From the IMG/VR virus record IMGVR_UViG_3300050175_000025, positions 1 to 42,420 of that record: a DNA stretch of 42,420 nt, one strand, 5' to 3'. Every line of letters starts with the position of its first letter. Within the stretch, counting starts at the first letter, position 1. The notes beneath the pieces are model-generated. The model was not told the origin of the DNA. It worked only from the letters and a program-made list of their open reading frames with translations, and ran no database searches. Origin of the DNA: a virus. Positions 6,254 through 15,509 of the stretch are shown here, piece by piece. Both the position numbers and the translations under genes were made by a program.

Positions 6254-7910
6254 ACGCCTAGATAAAATAAGCCCATTGCTAAAATCCATGCATGGGCAGC
6301 TTGATCATAGCGTATATGGCATAGTAGATAGCGTTACAAATGGCGTGCCCAACGTGGTGCGCCGTTGGCGTGGCACGATAGGAAACATGGTGGCCACTGA
6401 TGAAGATCCAAACATCTATATAGTCGAAAAGCTAGAACCAATGATCCTGAAGCACAAGAAGTATAAGTGCATGTTCGGTGGTCGTGCCGGTACTAAATCC
6501 ATAATGTGCATGGATGTTATGGCGGGAGAGGTTAATAGTAATGGATCAAAGGTATTTTGCCTCCGGGAGCGTATGACATCCCTCAGAGAATCTATCTATG
6601 AAGGGATTAAGGAAAGGGTAAGGGAGCAATCCTTCAAGGGCTTTGCCGCGTTCCCTAGCATGTGGGAGATACGCCATAACAGTGGGGGCAAGTTTAAATT
6701 CGGGGGTCTTCAAAATATTATTGATATGAAGGGATCGTTTAATTACAAATTCTTTTTAACGGAAGAAGCAGCACGAGTAAGCCAAAAGACCTTAGACACG
6801 CTAGGAGCTACGTTAAGAGGGGTAGAAGGCGCGGAACTCTGGTATATCTGGAATCCTGAGAGCAGTACAGATGCAATGTCAAAGGAATTTATAACGCCTT
6901 ATCAAGCAGATTTAGATAGGTATGGGTTCTATGAAGATGATTATCATTTAATTATTAATGTAAACTTTAATGATAATCCGTGGTTTTTTGAAGACGAAGC
7001 TTTGAACGCTGAATACAACAAGGATAAAGAAAAAATGCTAGACGGTCGTTTGTCTGCCAGTCGATTTAATCATATATGGAATGGTGCATTCAATGACGAT
7101 ATCGACACTTCTGTTATATTACCTGACTGGTTCGATGCGTGCATAGATGCGCACATTAAACTAGGTTTTGAGCCGAGGGGAGCACGTGTTATTGGTCACG
7201 ACCCTTCAGACACTGGACTAGACGAAAAGGGGTATTGCGCACGTCATGGGGTGGTTATTGAAGAGCTACAAGAATTGGACGGAGAGAATGCGAATAGGGC
7301 TTTCGACGTGGCTTGTAAAAAAGCTAGGCAGTATGGTGTCGATAGTTTTGGATGGGATTGCGACGGTATGGGGGCATTGTTAAGGGATCAAGCACAAAGG
7401 AACTTCGGTGGTACAAAGGTTCACTACTTCGAATACAAGGGTAGTGAATCACCTCACCGGGGGGAAGCAATATTTTTATACAATGATAATTATAACTATA
7501 AACAAGGAACAAAAATAAAAGACGTTTTTAAAAATAAGAAAGCGCAGAACATCATTAACTTTGCCGAAAGGATGCGCAAAACATACGAAGCTGTTACAAA
7601 AAAAGGAGACGTTTATATAGATCCTGATGAATTGATAAGCTTCAGCAGCAAGATAGACAAAATAATGTTAGCTAAATTCAGGGCTGAATGTTGCAAAACC
7701 CCATTAAAGCCTTCTGATAAAATATCATTCTTTTCTAAAGAAGAGCTAAGGCGTGGTGTTACTACTGGGAGTGGTGATAAAATCAAGATACCATCCCCAA
7801 ACTTATTCGACGCGGCTGTGTTATCCTTTGATGAAAGATGCATAGCTGATAAGCCTGTAGGTCATTCAGCTTATATACCACAACCTATTAGACCCATGGG
7901 AAGGCGCTAA
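6237..7910 (+). CDS. Terminase large subunit
   Basis: ATP-driven DNA packaging motor and nuclease, 557 residues. Visible parts are a Walker A-like GGRAGTKS at residues 81-88, Walker B FFLTEE at 172-177, a coupling motif WNPES at 205-209, and in the C-terminal half the nuclease acidic residues in GHDPSD, CDGMG and FDAA segments. This is the P22 gp2/PBSX-like type, which fits headful packaging. The likely start is a TTG at 6237 with AGAGAAG upstream; an ATG at 6288 is the alternative. It shares one base with the portal gene. Confidence 0.95.
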   Translation: MSLKNKRLDKISPLLKSMHGQLDHSVYGIVDSVTNGVPNVVRRWRGTIGNMVATDEDPNIYIVEKLEPMILKHKKYKCMFGGRAGTKSIMCMDVMAGEVNSNGSKVFCLRERMTSLRESIYEGIKERVREQSFKGFAAFPSMWEIRHNSGGKFKFGGLQNIIDMKGSFNYKFFLTEEAARVSQKTLDTLGATLRGVEGAELWYIWNPESSTDAMSKEFITPYQADLDRYGFYEDDYHLIINVNFNDNPWFFEDEALNAEYNKDKEKMLDGRLSASRFNHIWNGAFNDDIDTSVILPDWFDACIDAHIKLGFEPRGARVIGHDPSDTGLDEKGYCARHGVVIEELQELDGENANRAFDVACKKARQYGVDSFGWDCDGMGALLRDQAQRNFGGTKVHYFEYKGSESPHRGEAIFLYNDNYNYKQGTKIKDVFKNKKAQNIINFAERMRKTYEAVTKKGDVYIDPDELISFSSKIDKIMLAKFRAECCKTPLKPSDKISFFSKEELRRGVTTGSGDKIKIPSPNLFDAAVLSFDERCIADKPVGHSAYIPQPIRPMGRR

Positions 7911-9916
7911 TGTTAGAATTTGAAGATATTATGAAGATGCATGACGACGCCTTTTCACGTGGTCAGGTGACACGAGAGAGGGCAGCTGATGATATTGTTT
8001 TTTATAATGTTACACAATGGGATGATCAAGTATTAGGCGAGTCACAGCTACAGTACAGAGGACAGTTTGATATATTGCGTAAAGCAGGACGTCAGATAAT
8101 TTCAGAATTAAAAGAAAACGAAGTACAAATAGATTTCGAGCCAGTAGACGACAACTATCAGGCGTCTGATTTAATGGATGGCTTGTATAGAACAACAACA
8201 CGACAAAATACTTCTATAGAAGCGATTGGAATAGCACAGCAAGAAACTATCGTTTGTGGTTTCTCAGCATGGGAACTATGCAACGAATACACAGGACGTG
8301 GGGAAGAGCAGGAGATTATCAGAAGGCCGCTATATGAAGCCAATAACACTGTATTCTTTGATCCTAATGCCAAGCTGATAGATAAATCAGATGCTAATTA
8401 TGTTTCAGTATTAACGCGGTATTCTAAAGAAGGTTATTCTGATTTAGTGGAAGAACTTACTGGAGAAGAAGCGACGCCTGTTAGTTTCAAGTGGCCACAA
8501 GAAAGCTATGTTTTCCCATGGATTAGCCGGGACGAGCGTTTTTATATTGGTCGGTTTTACCACAGAGAAAAAAAAGAAATAACGCTGCATGTATTCGTTG
8601 ACGCCATGGGAAACAAGCAGGAAATAAAAGAAGAAGATTATCAGGATAGGGAGAATGATTTAATTGATGGCGGCTTTACTTATTCGGAAGAACTGAAAAG
8701 AGAAAGCTATGTGATAACCTGTTACATAGTATCAGGTGCAGGTATTTTAGATTCCTATGAAGTACCGGGAGAACATTTGCCAATAATTCCATATTACGGT
8801 GAACGTGCGGTAGTAGAGAGTGAGGAACATTATGAGGGTATTACCAGACTTGCAAAAGATCCGCAAAGACTACGGAACTTTCAGCTATCTTATCTTGCTG
8901 ATATTGTTAGCCGATCCCCACGAATAAAGCCTATATTCACACCACAGCAGATCCAAGGCTTTGAGTATATGTACGAAGAGAATGGTGCTGATAATAACTA
9001 CCCTTATCTTCTGATGAATGCTAATACCATTAATGGGGAGATTATCAACCCTCAGATAAACATGATGCCTGAACAGCCTATACCTAGCGCATTAGCACAG
9101 AGTATAGACCTGACACGTCAAGCGGTAGAAGATGTTGCCAACCCCGGATTACCGCAAGATATAGCCGACCCTGATTTATCTGGTAAGGCTGTAATGGCGT
9201 TACAGAAAAGAATGGACAATCAGTCTTTTATTTATCAGGATCATTATAAAATGGCGTTGCGCCGGGATGCTGAAGTATTCGCAAGCATGGCAAAGTATAT
9301 CTATGATTCACCGAGAAAGCTGACATTAACCATGCAGGATGGCAGTAGAAAGACTGAAGCTATTATGCAGCAGTCGGTAGAACCATCAACTATGCAACTT
9401 GTAACAGAAAATGATTTAACTAATGTTGAGTTCGAAGTGTATGCTGATATCGGTACAAGTTACCAAACACAGCGCGACCAAACACGCGAAGAATTAAAAG
9501 AGTTGATTAATGGTTTACCCCCTCAAGATCCAGTTAGAGAAGTATTATTGATGGAATATCTTTCTATGTTGCCCGGTTATGATCTTGAAAATGTTCGGGA
9601 CTTTGCTAAGAAGAAATTAATTGCTCAAGGTGTAAGAGAGCCTGAAACAGAAGAAGAAATAGCTTATGCGCAACAGATGCAGCAAAACAATAACCAACCC
9701 GATCCTATGATGGTTGCCGCACAAGCTGAAATGCAGAAGGCGCAAGCAGAACAATCAAGCGCGGCTGTTAGATTGTATGATGCTGAAACAAAACGAATGA
9801 AAGTTAATATAGAAGCGCAAAAAGCTGGTGTAGATGCGCAATCAAAACAGATAGATAATGTAACTAAAATAGCGCAAGCATTAAGACCAGAGCCAATGTA
9901 TAGAAGACAAGCATAA
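7910..9916 (+). CDS. Portal protein (P22 gp1-like)
   Basis: A 668-residue protein that forms the dodecameric ring through which DNA enters and leaves the capsid. The N-terminal region with VTQWDDQ, the stem and wing segments and the long Gln-rich C-terminal helical barrel region resemble P22 portal (725 residues). It begins at the last base of the terminase gene and is followed by the scaffold and coat genes, the normal P22 order. Confidence 0.9.
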   Translation: MLEFEDIMKMHDDAFSRGQVTRERAADDIVFYNVTQWDDQVLGESQLQYRGQFDILRKAGRQIISELKENEVQIDFEPVDDNYQASDLMDGLYRTTTRQNTSIEAIGIAQQETIVCGFSAWELCNEYTGRGEEQEIIRRPLYEANNTVFFDPNAKLIDKSDANYVSVLTRYSKEGYSDLVEELTGEEATPVSFKWPQESYVFPWISRDERFYIGRFYHREKKEITLHVFVDAMGNKQEIKEEDYQDRENDLIDGGFTYSEELKRESYVITCYIVSGAGILDSYEVPGEHLPIIPYYGERAVVESEEHYEGITRLAKDPQRLRNFQLSYLADIVSRSPRIKPIFTPQQIQGFEYMYEENGADNNYPYLLMNANTINGEIINPQINMMPEQPIPSALAQSIDLTRQAVEDVANPGLPQDIADPDLSGKAVMALQKRMDNQSFIYQDHYKMALRRDAEVFASMAKYIYDSPRKLTLTMQDGSRKTEAIMQQSVEPSTMQLVTENDLTNVEFEVYADIGTSYQTQRDQTREELKELINGLPPQDPVREVLLMEYLSMLPGYDLENVRDFAKKKLIAQGVREPETEEEIAYAQQMQQNNNQPDPMMVAAQAEMQKAQAEQSSAAVRLYDAETKRMKVNIEAQKAGVDAQSKQIDNVTKIAQALRPEPMYRRQA

Positions 9917-10014
9917 TTAGTGTATAATAGTTTCTACCGGACGCGGGAAAACGTAAAAAGTTTACCAGTCTTTAAAACTGGGTTTATCGACTACCACAAC
10001 GAGATTTTAAAACC

Positions 10015-11037
10015 GTGGCTATGACTCTGGAAGAACTGAAACGAAAGAATGCAGAAGCTGAAGCAGCCAGATTAGATACAGCACAATCTAATACCGCTGA
10101 TTCAGAAGACGTGCCAGCTGAAGACGAAGAACCTTTAGAACCTGAAAGTGCAACAGGTGAAGAAGGGGAAACGGAAGACGCCCAAGAAATTCCAACGTGG
10201 ATGCAAAGTGAAGATCAAACTTCACAAGATGGTGATCATGTACCCGTAAAAGCTCATGTGTCTATGCGTAAAAAGCTAAAGGCAAGAGCTAAGGAGGCAG
10301 AAAGCGAAGTAGAGACTCTTCGTCAAGAAATCGAAAAACTCAAGACAGGAACAGTTACAGCCGCGCCACAAACTAATGCGCCTGTAAAGCGTCCAAAACT
10401 TGAAGATTACGATTACGACGAAGATAAGTATAACAACGCTATAGATGACTGGATGGAATCTAAACTGTCTGCCAAGTTGAACAGCTTTGAAGAAGAAAGC
10501 CAACAGGCAAGGCAGCAAAGGTTACAGAAAGAAAGTCTAGAAAAATCTGTCAATGATCATTATGAGAGAGCCGCCAAGCTAGTTGAAGACGGTCTTTTAA
10601 CGGCTGAAGAATATCATAATTCTGATGCCGTTGTTAGACGTCGATTAGATGCTATAGCACCCGGGAAAGGTGATGCTGTAACAGATAATATACTGGCTGT
10701 GCTTGGTGAAGGTTCGGAAAAAGTTATAGTAGCTTTAAGCCGCAACCCAACGTATATGATGGAACTGGAGAACAGGCTACAGAGTGATGCAACGGGCAGT
10801 AAAGCCCTAGTCTATCTCGGTAGTTTAACTAACCAGTTCAATCAGGCGAGCGGTAGAAGGTCAACAAATGCGCCTAAGCCAGTAAAGCGCGTAAACGGTG
10901 ATGCATCCGCGCCTAGCAGTGGGGAAAGATCATCTAAAAAAGCCTATGAAGCAGCTCATAAAAGCGGAGATAGGCAAAAGGCTTTTGATATAAAACGCAA
11001 GGCAAAGGCAGATGGTATTAATGTTCGGGAATGGTAG
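10015..11037 (+). CDS. Scaffolding protein (P22 gp8-like)
   Basis: A 340-residue protein, acidic and Glu/Ala-rich at the start, with a coiled coil around residues 85-110 and a basic helical C-terminus that in P22-type scaffolds binds the coat protein. P22 gp8 has 303 residues. The start is either the GTG at 10015 or the ATG at 10021; neither has a strong ribosome site, which may limit expression. The 98 bases upstream contain a TATAAT at 9923-9928 and a weak hairpin. Confidence 0.8.
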   Translation: MAMTLEELKRKNAEAEAARLDTAQSNTADSEDVPAEDEEPLEPESATGEEGETEDAQEIPTWMQSEDQTSQDGDHVPVKAHVSMRKKLKARAKEAESEVETLRQEIEKLKTGTVTAAPQTNAPVKRPKLEDYDYDEDKYNNAIDDWMESKLSAKLNSFEEESQQARQQRLQKESLEKSVNDHYERAAKLVEDGLLTAEEYHNSDAVVRRRLDAIAPGKGDAVTDNILAVLGEGSEKVIVALSRNPTYMMELENRLQSDATGSKALVYLGSLTNQFNQASGRRSTNAPKPVKRVNGDASAPSSGERSSKKAYEAAHKSGDRQKAFDIKRKAKADGINVREW

Positions 11038-11046
11038 GGAATAATA

Positions 11047-12372
11047 ATGGCTATTAGTACAGGCGGAATAGATACCGCTAAAATCGTAGAAGTGATGTTT
11101 GAAAACGCACTAGAAACCTACGAAGAACAATCGCAGATGTTAGATATGATTGATGTATATCTTCCTGATTCAGGTACATTGCAGCATACTGGTAACAATA
11201 CTTTGTGGCGTCCAGTCGAGCAGCACGCACCAGTGAAGGAAGGCTGGACAATTAATGATGCTGGTGGCGCGTTGCCTAATTTTGGCAACATCATTGAAGA
11301 ATACTATCCGGCCAGTCTAGGCGAACCACAAAACGATGCGTTCCAGCTTCGCGCCGACGAATTGCGGGATATGGGTTTCTGGGAGCGTAGAGGTAGAAAG
11401 TCAGGAGAGCAGCAGGCAACCTACCTGAATCAAAAGCTAGCTGAATTAGTGACTACGACAGGTTCATTGTTTGGAAGTTCTACTACTTTAAATGGTTATG
11501 ACTTCATCGGTGAAGCCCAAACCATTCTAAATGAAAGGCAAGTTGCCTCTACCGAAAGAACTTTTGTCCTAAATGAAAGAGATAGACAAAAATACGCGGG
11601 TGATTTGGCGCAACGTGGCACACTATCAGGCCGGCCTGAAGATTCATATAGAACGGGTATGATTGGTCAGGAGGTTGCACAATTTGATGTGTATAGCGGC
11701 TCTTACTTGCCATTGGTAGAAGGTGCTCCAACACCACCAAGCAATCCAACAGTTAACGGTGATCAATCATTTAGACCAGAAGGTAGCACGCAAACAGCAC
11801 AAGGCGTGTATGTTAACGTGGATTATAGAATCGCTGTTGTCCCTATTAGTGGTTTAGTTGCTGGTGAAGAATTCAAAGTAGGAGATAAAATTCAATTTGA
11901 AAATGTTAATGCTGTAGGTTTATCCGATAAAACCAATACCGGCGAGGGTATGACATTTACAGTTGTTGCTACTAATGGCGATGCTGTTACACCTGCTACC
12001 CAAATTAGTATTTATCCTAAGCCTATTGCTTTAGATGATCCTGCTTTGACACCAGAAGAATTAGCTGTTGCTAATGTAAATACAGGTCTAGTTAATGGTG
12101 CTTTAATTGCCAGACTGAATATTGCTAATGCAAGATCCAATATTTTTTGGGCTAAAGACTCCATAGAGATTATCGGCGGTGATGCTCCCGTCCAACTATT
12201 GAGTGAATTAGCAGGCCAGAAGGTTATCAGTTCTAGTCTGAAATCTGGACTATCTATGTACATGGCATACGATGGTAATATTAACGATTTAACATTCAAG
12301 TGTCGTTTATTTACATGGTGGGGACTGGTCAATAAAAACCCCATGGCTAATGGTGTGTTATTATCAATATAA
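11047..12372 (+). CDS. Major capsid protein (P22 gp5 family)
   Basis: A 441-residue coat protein, close to P22 gp5 (430). Characteristic stretches are conserved: WRPVEQ...EGW near residue 55, FQLRADELRD near 100, and KPIALDD...ANVNT and ARSNIFWA near 325-375. The central region about residues 235-330 corresponds to the inserted I-domain of P22 coat. It has a good AGGGA ribosome site and is followed by a hairpin that may protect or end the message. Confidence 0.95.
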   Translation: MAISTGGIDTAKIVEVMFENALETYEEQSQMLDMIDVYLPDSGTLQHTGNNTLWRPVEQHAPVKEGWTINDAGGALPNFGNIIEEYYPASLGEPQNDAFQLRADELRDMGFWERRGRKSGEQQATYLNQKLAELVTTTGSLFGSSTTLNGYDFIGEAQTILNERQVASTERTFVLNERDRQKYAGDLAQRGTLSGRPEDSYRTGMIGQEVAQFDVYSGSYLPLVEGAPTPPSNPTVNGDQSFRPEGSTQTAQGVYVNVDYRIAVVPISGLVAGEEFKVGDKIQFENVNAVGLSDKTNTGEGMTFTVVATNGDAVTPATQISIYPKPIALDDPALTPEELAVANVNTGLVNGALIARLNIANARSNIFWAKDSIEIIGGDAPVQLLSELAGQKVISSSLKSGLSMYMAYDGNINDLTFKCRLFTWWGLVNKNPMANGVLLSI

Positions 12373-12376
12373 GATA

Positions 12377-12392
12377 GGGGGCGAAAGCCCCC
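12377..12392 (+). terminator. Hairpin after the coat gene
   Basis: Stem GGGGGC/GCCCCC with a GAAA tetraloop and no T tract. It lies just after the coat stop codon. It may cause partial termination or protect the 3' end so coat is made in excess over downstream tail genes. Confidence 0.55.
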
Positions 12393-12412
12393 ATTTAACA
12401 CAAGGATTAGTT

Positions 12413-13192
12413 ATGGTAGCGTCATTTCTAACAAAGGCAGATATTTACAACCATGCCTTATCTAACTTGGCTATTAGCGGTATAACCGCGCCTGCACAGC
12501 CAGAAGACCAGCAAACAGCACTAACAGTGCTAGAAGTTCTAATGTATGAAATGCGAGACAGCTGGAATATAAGGCTAGGGTACAACTTTGAGGCTGTTCC
12601 TAATGGCGGTAGCGTGCATAACATGCCCTTGGCTGTATTTGCTTCTATAGCGGCTCTGCTGGCTCTCAGGCTATGCAAGCACTATGCTATCCCGGCAACA
12701 CAAGCACTGATGATGCAAGCTAATACTGCTGATGTGGTGGTAAGTGGCTGGAACTCTAACCAGACGCTACGACAAACACAATACCCACGTCGTATGGCTC
12801 GTGGTTCTGGCAGTACGCTACGTTGGAACAGATGGCAACGTTTCTTTAGGAAGCCGCCACAAGTTTCTATACAGGCTGGTTCTGAAACTATTTATATAGT
12901 TGTTAATGAAATCAATGATTATTACGAAGATTTTTCTAGTTATCTAAATGCAGGTGAAACTATAACTAGTTATGAAATAGCCATTACTAACGCTATTACT
13001 CTTTTATCTGATTCTATCGAAGGAAGCAGAATAAACTATAGGATACAGGCTGATTCTATCAATAGTAATGATGCTGGATATTTTAACCAGATAAAAATAA
13101 CAATAACTACTAGTAATGGTAGAGTTAATGAAGCATTGATAGATGTTAGTGTTACAGAATTTCAAGTAAACATTGGTGGAAATAATGGCTGA
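12413..13192 (+). CDS. Tail adaptor, P22 gp4-like, with C-terminal extension
   Basis: A 259-residue protein. Residues 1 to about 165 resemble P22 gp4 (166 residues), which docks under the portal: helical start FLTKADIYNHAL and the late YPRRMARGSGS segment followed by aromatic residues. The last 90 residues are an extra beta-rich domain not found in P22 gp4. The ATG at 12413 follows AAGGA; the frame is open from 12350. It overlaps the next gene by 8 bases. Confidence 0.8.
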   Translation: MVASFLTKADIYNHALSNLAISGITAPAQPEDQQTALTVLEVLMYEMRDSWNIRLGYNFEAVPNGGSVHNMPLAVFASIAALLALRLCKHYAIPATQALMMQANTADVVVSGWNSNQTLRQTQYPRRMARGSGSTLRWNRWQRFFRKPPQVSIQAGSETIYIVVNEINDYYEDFSSYLNAGETITSYEIAITNAITLLSDSIEGSRINYRIQADSINSNDAGYFNQIKITITTSNGRVNEALIDVSVTEFQVNIGGNNG

Positions 13193-13460
13193 TACATTAA
13201 ATAATATAGTTATCCCTAATAACGAATGGATTAACCTAAATACGGCAAGCGGTATTGGCTTGACTGTTCAACTAAAGATACAAAATATAGGGGTTGTTCC
13301 TATTCTTTTGTACACTGGTGCTTCTGCTCCTGTAGACGAATTAGCTTTTAATGTTTTATCTCCTAGTAATTTCTTTTTTATAAATGAATTACCAACTACC
13401 GGAGAATGGGCTAGGGCAGTAGGATCTAGCGGCGTTCTAAATGTTGGGGAGAAAGTCTAA
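13185..13460 (+). CDS. Small beta-rich virion protein, 91 aa
   Basis: A 91-residue protein of alternating hydrophobic strands without charged helices. It may be a decoration or adaptor protein on the capsid or tail, judged only by fold type and its place between the adaptor and the fibre genes. The ATG at 13185 is preferred over 13173. Confidence 0.6.
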   Translation: MADTLNNIVIPNNEWINLNTASGIGLTVQLKIQNIGVVPILLYTGASAPVDELAFNVLSPSNFFFINELPTTGEWARAVGSSGVLNVGEKV

Positions 13461-14179
13461 TGGGATGGATTATAGATATAGCTGATGGTGGTGGTGGTGG
13501 CATTAGCCAGCGCGTTATAGTTCCACCTGATTCTCCTTTCGCTAATGCTGCTGCCGTAGCTACTTTTTACGCAAATCAACCTAACCGGGATCAATGGCTA
13601 AGAAACTCTACAGAAGCTAGCCCGGATGGTGCATTATTAACCGTTATTGTGGTGGATGATAATACAGGTTTCCCGGATGCAGCTTCAGGCGTTAATACTT
13701 ATCAGTGGGGGGGAGCAGATCAAGCTACTACCTATGATATTAGCGACTGGGTAATTTATCAGGGCTTGAACGCAGCAGAAATTAAAGACCTGTACGAGTC
13801 AAACCCTGATACAAACGCTTTTACCGATGCAGAAAAAGCAAAATTAGATTCTTTAAATAATATAGCACCTAGATTAGTTACAAATGGAGGGACGGCTATA
13901 GTAGCTCAAGTAAATCAGGGATTATTGATTGATATGAATGATCAGCCAGCTACTGTAGATTTTCCGAACAATGGCGTTAATGGTGATAATATAGTAATTT
14001 ATGCTATAACTAATACACCTCCATTGCCTCAATTAACAATAAATGCGCCTTCAGGATCTAACTTTTTTATTTATCAAACTGACGGGAGTGTAGTAACAGA
14101 CCCTAGCGCAACTACTACAGAATCTAGAAAAACAGAATTTACATTTATTAGTGGAAGCTGGCGTTTGTTTGGGGTTTAA
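13460..14179 (+). CDS. Tail fibre-like protein A
   Basis: A 239-residue protein. It has a Gly-rich hinge (DGGGGG) near the start, a region with a FTDAEKAKLDSL segment typical of phage fibre shafts near residue 130, and a C-terminal beta module ending in SGSWRLFGV. It is the first of four consecutive fibre-type genes whose C-terminal modules look alike. Host-surface contact is the likely role. Confidence 0.7.
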   Translation: MGWIIDIADGGGGGISQRVIVPPDSPFANAAAVATFYANQPNRDQWLRNSTEASPDGALLTVIVVDDNTGFPDAASGVNTYQWGGADQATTYDISDWVIYQGLNAAEIKDLYESNPDTNAFTDAEKAKLDSLNNIAPRLVTNGGTAIVAQVNQGLLIDMNDQPATVDFPNNGVNGDNIVIYAITNTPPLPQLTINAPSGSNFFIYQTDGSVVTDPSATTTESRKTEFTFISGSWRLFGV

Positions 14180-14181
14180 TT

Positions 14182-14859
14182 ATGGCTAATTTAGACGATA
14201 TAAGAAGAAATAACTCTGCCGATGCTGGTAATGTGGTTGAAGGTTCAGAGTTTACTGGTGATGTTTCAGGAGATCAAGGATCGGGGTTAACTGTTACAGG
14301 ATTGCGAGGCGTTAATATTTCAAACGCTAGCGCCCCGCAAAATGATAATGATGGATATATTTTTGTTGGTACTGAGTTTGTATTGAGAACTATTGTAACA
14401 CAAGGATTTCAGACAAATTCAGGTGAAGTGAGAGGAAATTATGATACAGGTTTAAATATAAACAATATCAACAATACTCAATTATCAACAGATAATTTTA
14501 TATCAGATTTACCCGGTCAGGTTCTAGCCACTAATGATGCTAATCAACTTTCTCCACAATTGGCCAAGCTAGGAAGGGATCTTTATTTAACAGATGCTAC
14601 CTTTACGGCATTAAATAAAGACAAAATAATCTGTGATACTTCAGCTAATGCTATAGTGATCACACCTATAGCTACCCCTGTTAATGGTGATTTTTTTGAA
14701 GTATTTTTTTCAGCAGGAACACCATCTGCAAATAATGTTACAATAACGGGTGTGCTTGCAGGTGCTACCGATCTTGTACTAGACGCGCTAGGTGCTGTTA
14801 TACTCATTTTTGCCGGGGGTGCGTGGACTGTACAAAATATAGGCACACCTAGACCATAA
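14182..14859 (+). CDS. Tail fibre-like protein B
   Basis: A 225-residue beta-rich protein. The N-terminus MANLDDI is similar to those of the next two genes and may be a shared docking peptide. The middle has Gly-rich fibre-like repeats (TGDVSGDQ) and the C-terminus a beta module with GGAWTVQNIG at the end. It is probably a structural protein of the tail or capsid fibre. Confidence 0.65.
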   Translation: MANLDDIRRNNSADAGNVVEGSEFTGDVSGDQGSGLTVTGLRGVNISNASAPQNDNDGYIFVGTEFVLRTIVTQGFQTNSGEVRGNYDTGLNINNINNTQLSTDNFISDLPGQVLATNDANQLSPQLAKLGRDLYLTDATFTALNKDKIICDTSANAIVITPIATPVNGDFFEVFFSAGTPSANNVTITGVLAGATDLVLDALGAVILIFAGGAWTVQNIGTPRP

Positions 14860-14873
14860 TAAGAGGTGCAAAG

Positions 14874-15509
14874 ATGGCGAATTTTACCGATATTTTTCCT
14901 AATATCTATGTAGATGGGAGCGGAAATACCAGAATAGACGGTGTTAATATATCTATTGGTGATAATTCACTATCTATCACACCGTCTGATATATCTACTA
15001 CAACTCCTGTTACATTAAATAATACACTTCAACTTGAAAATAATATATTTTTAAAGAATCAACTAGTTAGCGATGGTTCAGCTATTCCCGCTGGCTATGT
15101 TGGTATAGGTTTTGAACGTGATTTACCTTTCTTTGATTCTCCCGACTTTGAAACAGGCGCTAAGTTTGTAGATGCTCGTGCGCTTGTTGCTGCTAGCACT
15201 GACAGCCAGCTTCAGGTTAATGATGAATTTATATTATTGGGTGGTACTTCAGTTGATCCTCTTATAATCACTTTGCCTACCAACCCATTTATAAATAGCC
15301 GTGTCTATTATCTTGGCGGTGTGGGTTCTTATTTTGGGCAATTGAATAGCGGAAATATAGACTTAGTTCTGTACAATGTAGTGAGTGGTGCTGAAGTTTT
15401 TAGAGGTACTACATTGACGCTAGATACAGGCACTAATTTAACATTTAGTTATTCTCTTATTAGTTCTAATCCATTAATAGAACAGTGGAGCGCAGGTATA
15501 AGCGTATGA
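14874..15509 (+). CDS. Tail fibre-like protein C
   Basis: A 211-residue beta-rich protein with MANFTDI at its N-terminus and a C-terminal module ending in EQWSAGISV. It has a good GAGG ribosome site. Its stop overlaps the next start (ATGA). Probably a third receptor-contact or decoration fibre. Confidence 0.65.
   Translation: MANFTDIFPNIYVDGSGNTRIDGVNISIGDNSLSITPSDISTTTPVTLNNTLQLENNIFLKNQLVSDGSAIPAGYVGIGFERDLPFFDSPDFETGAKFVDARALVAASTDSQLQVNDEFILLGGTSVDPLIITLPTNPFINSRVYYLGGVGSYFGQLNSGNIDLVLYNVVSGAEVFRGTTLTLDTGTNLTFSYSLISSNPLIEQWSAGISV

Noticed and set aside
7952-7967. Possible additional parS site (CACGTG in the portal gene)
   Set aside because: Only the CACGTG core and three flanking T match; the right arm does not.
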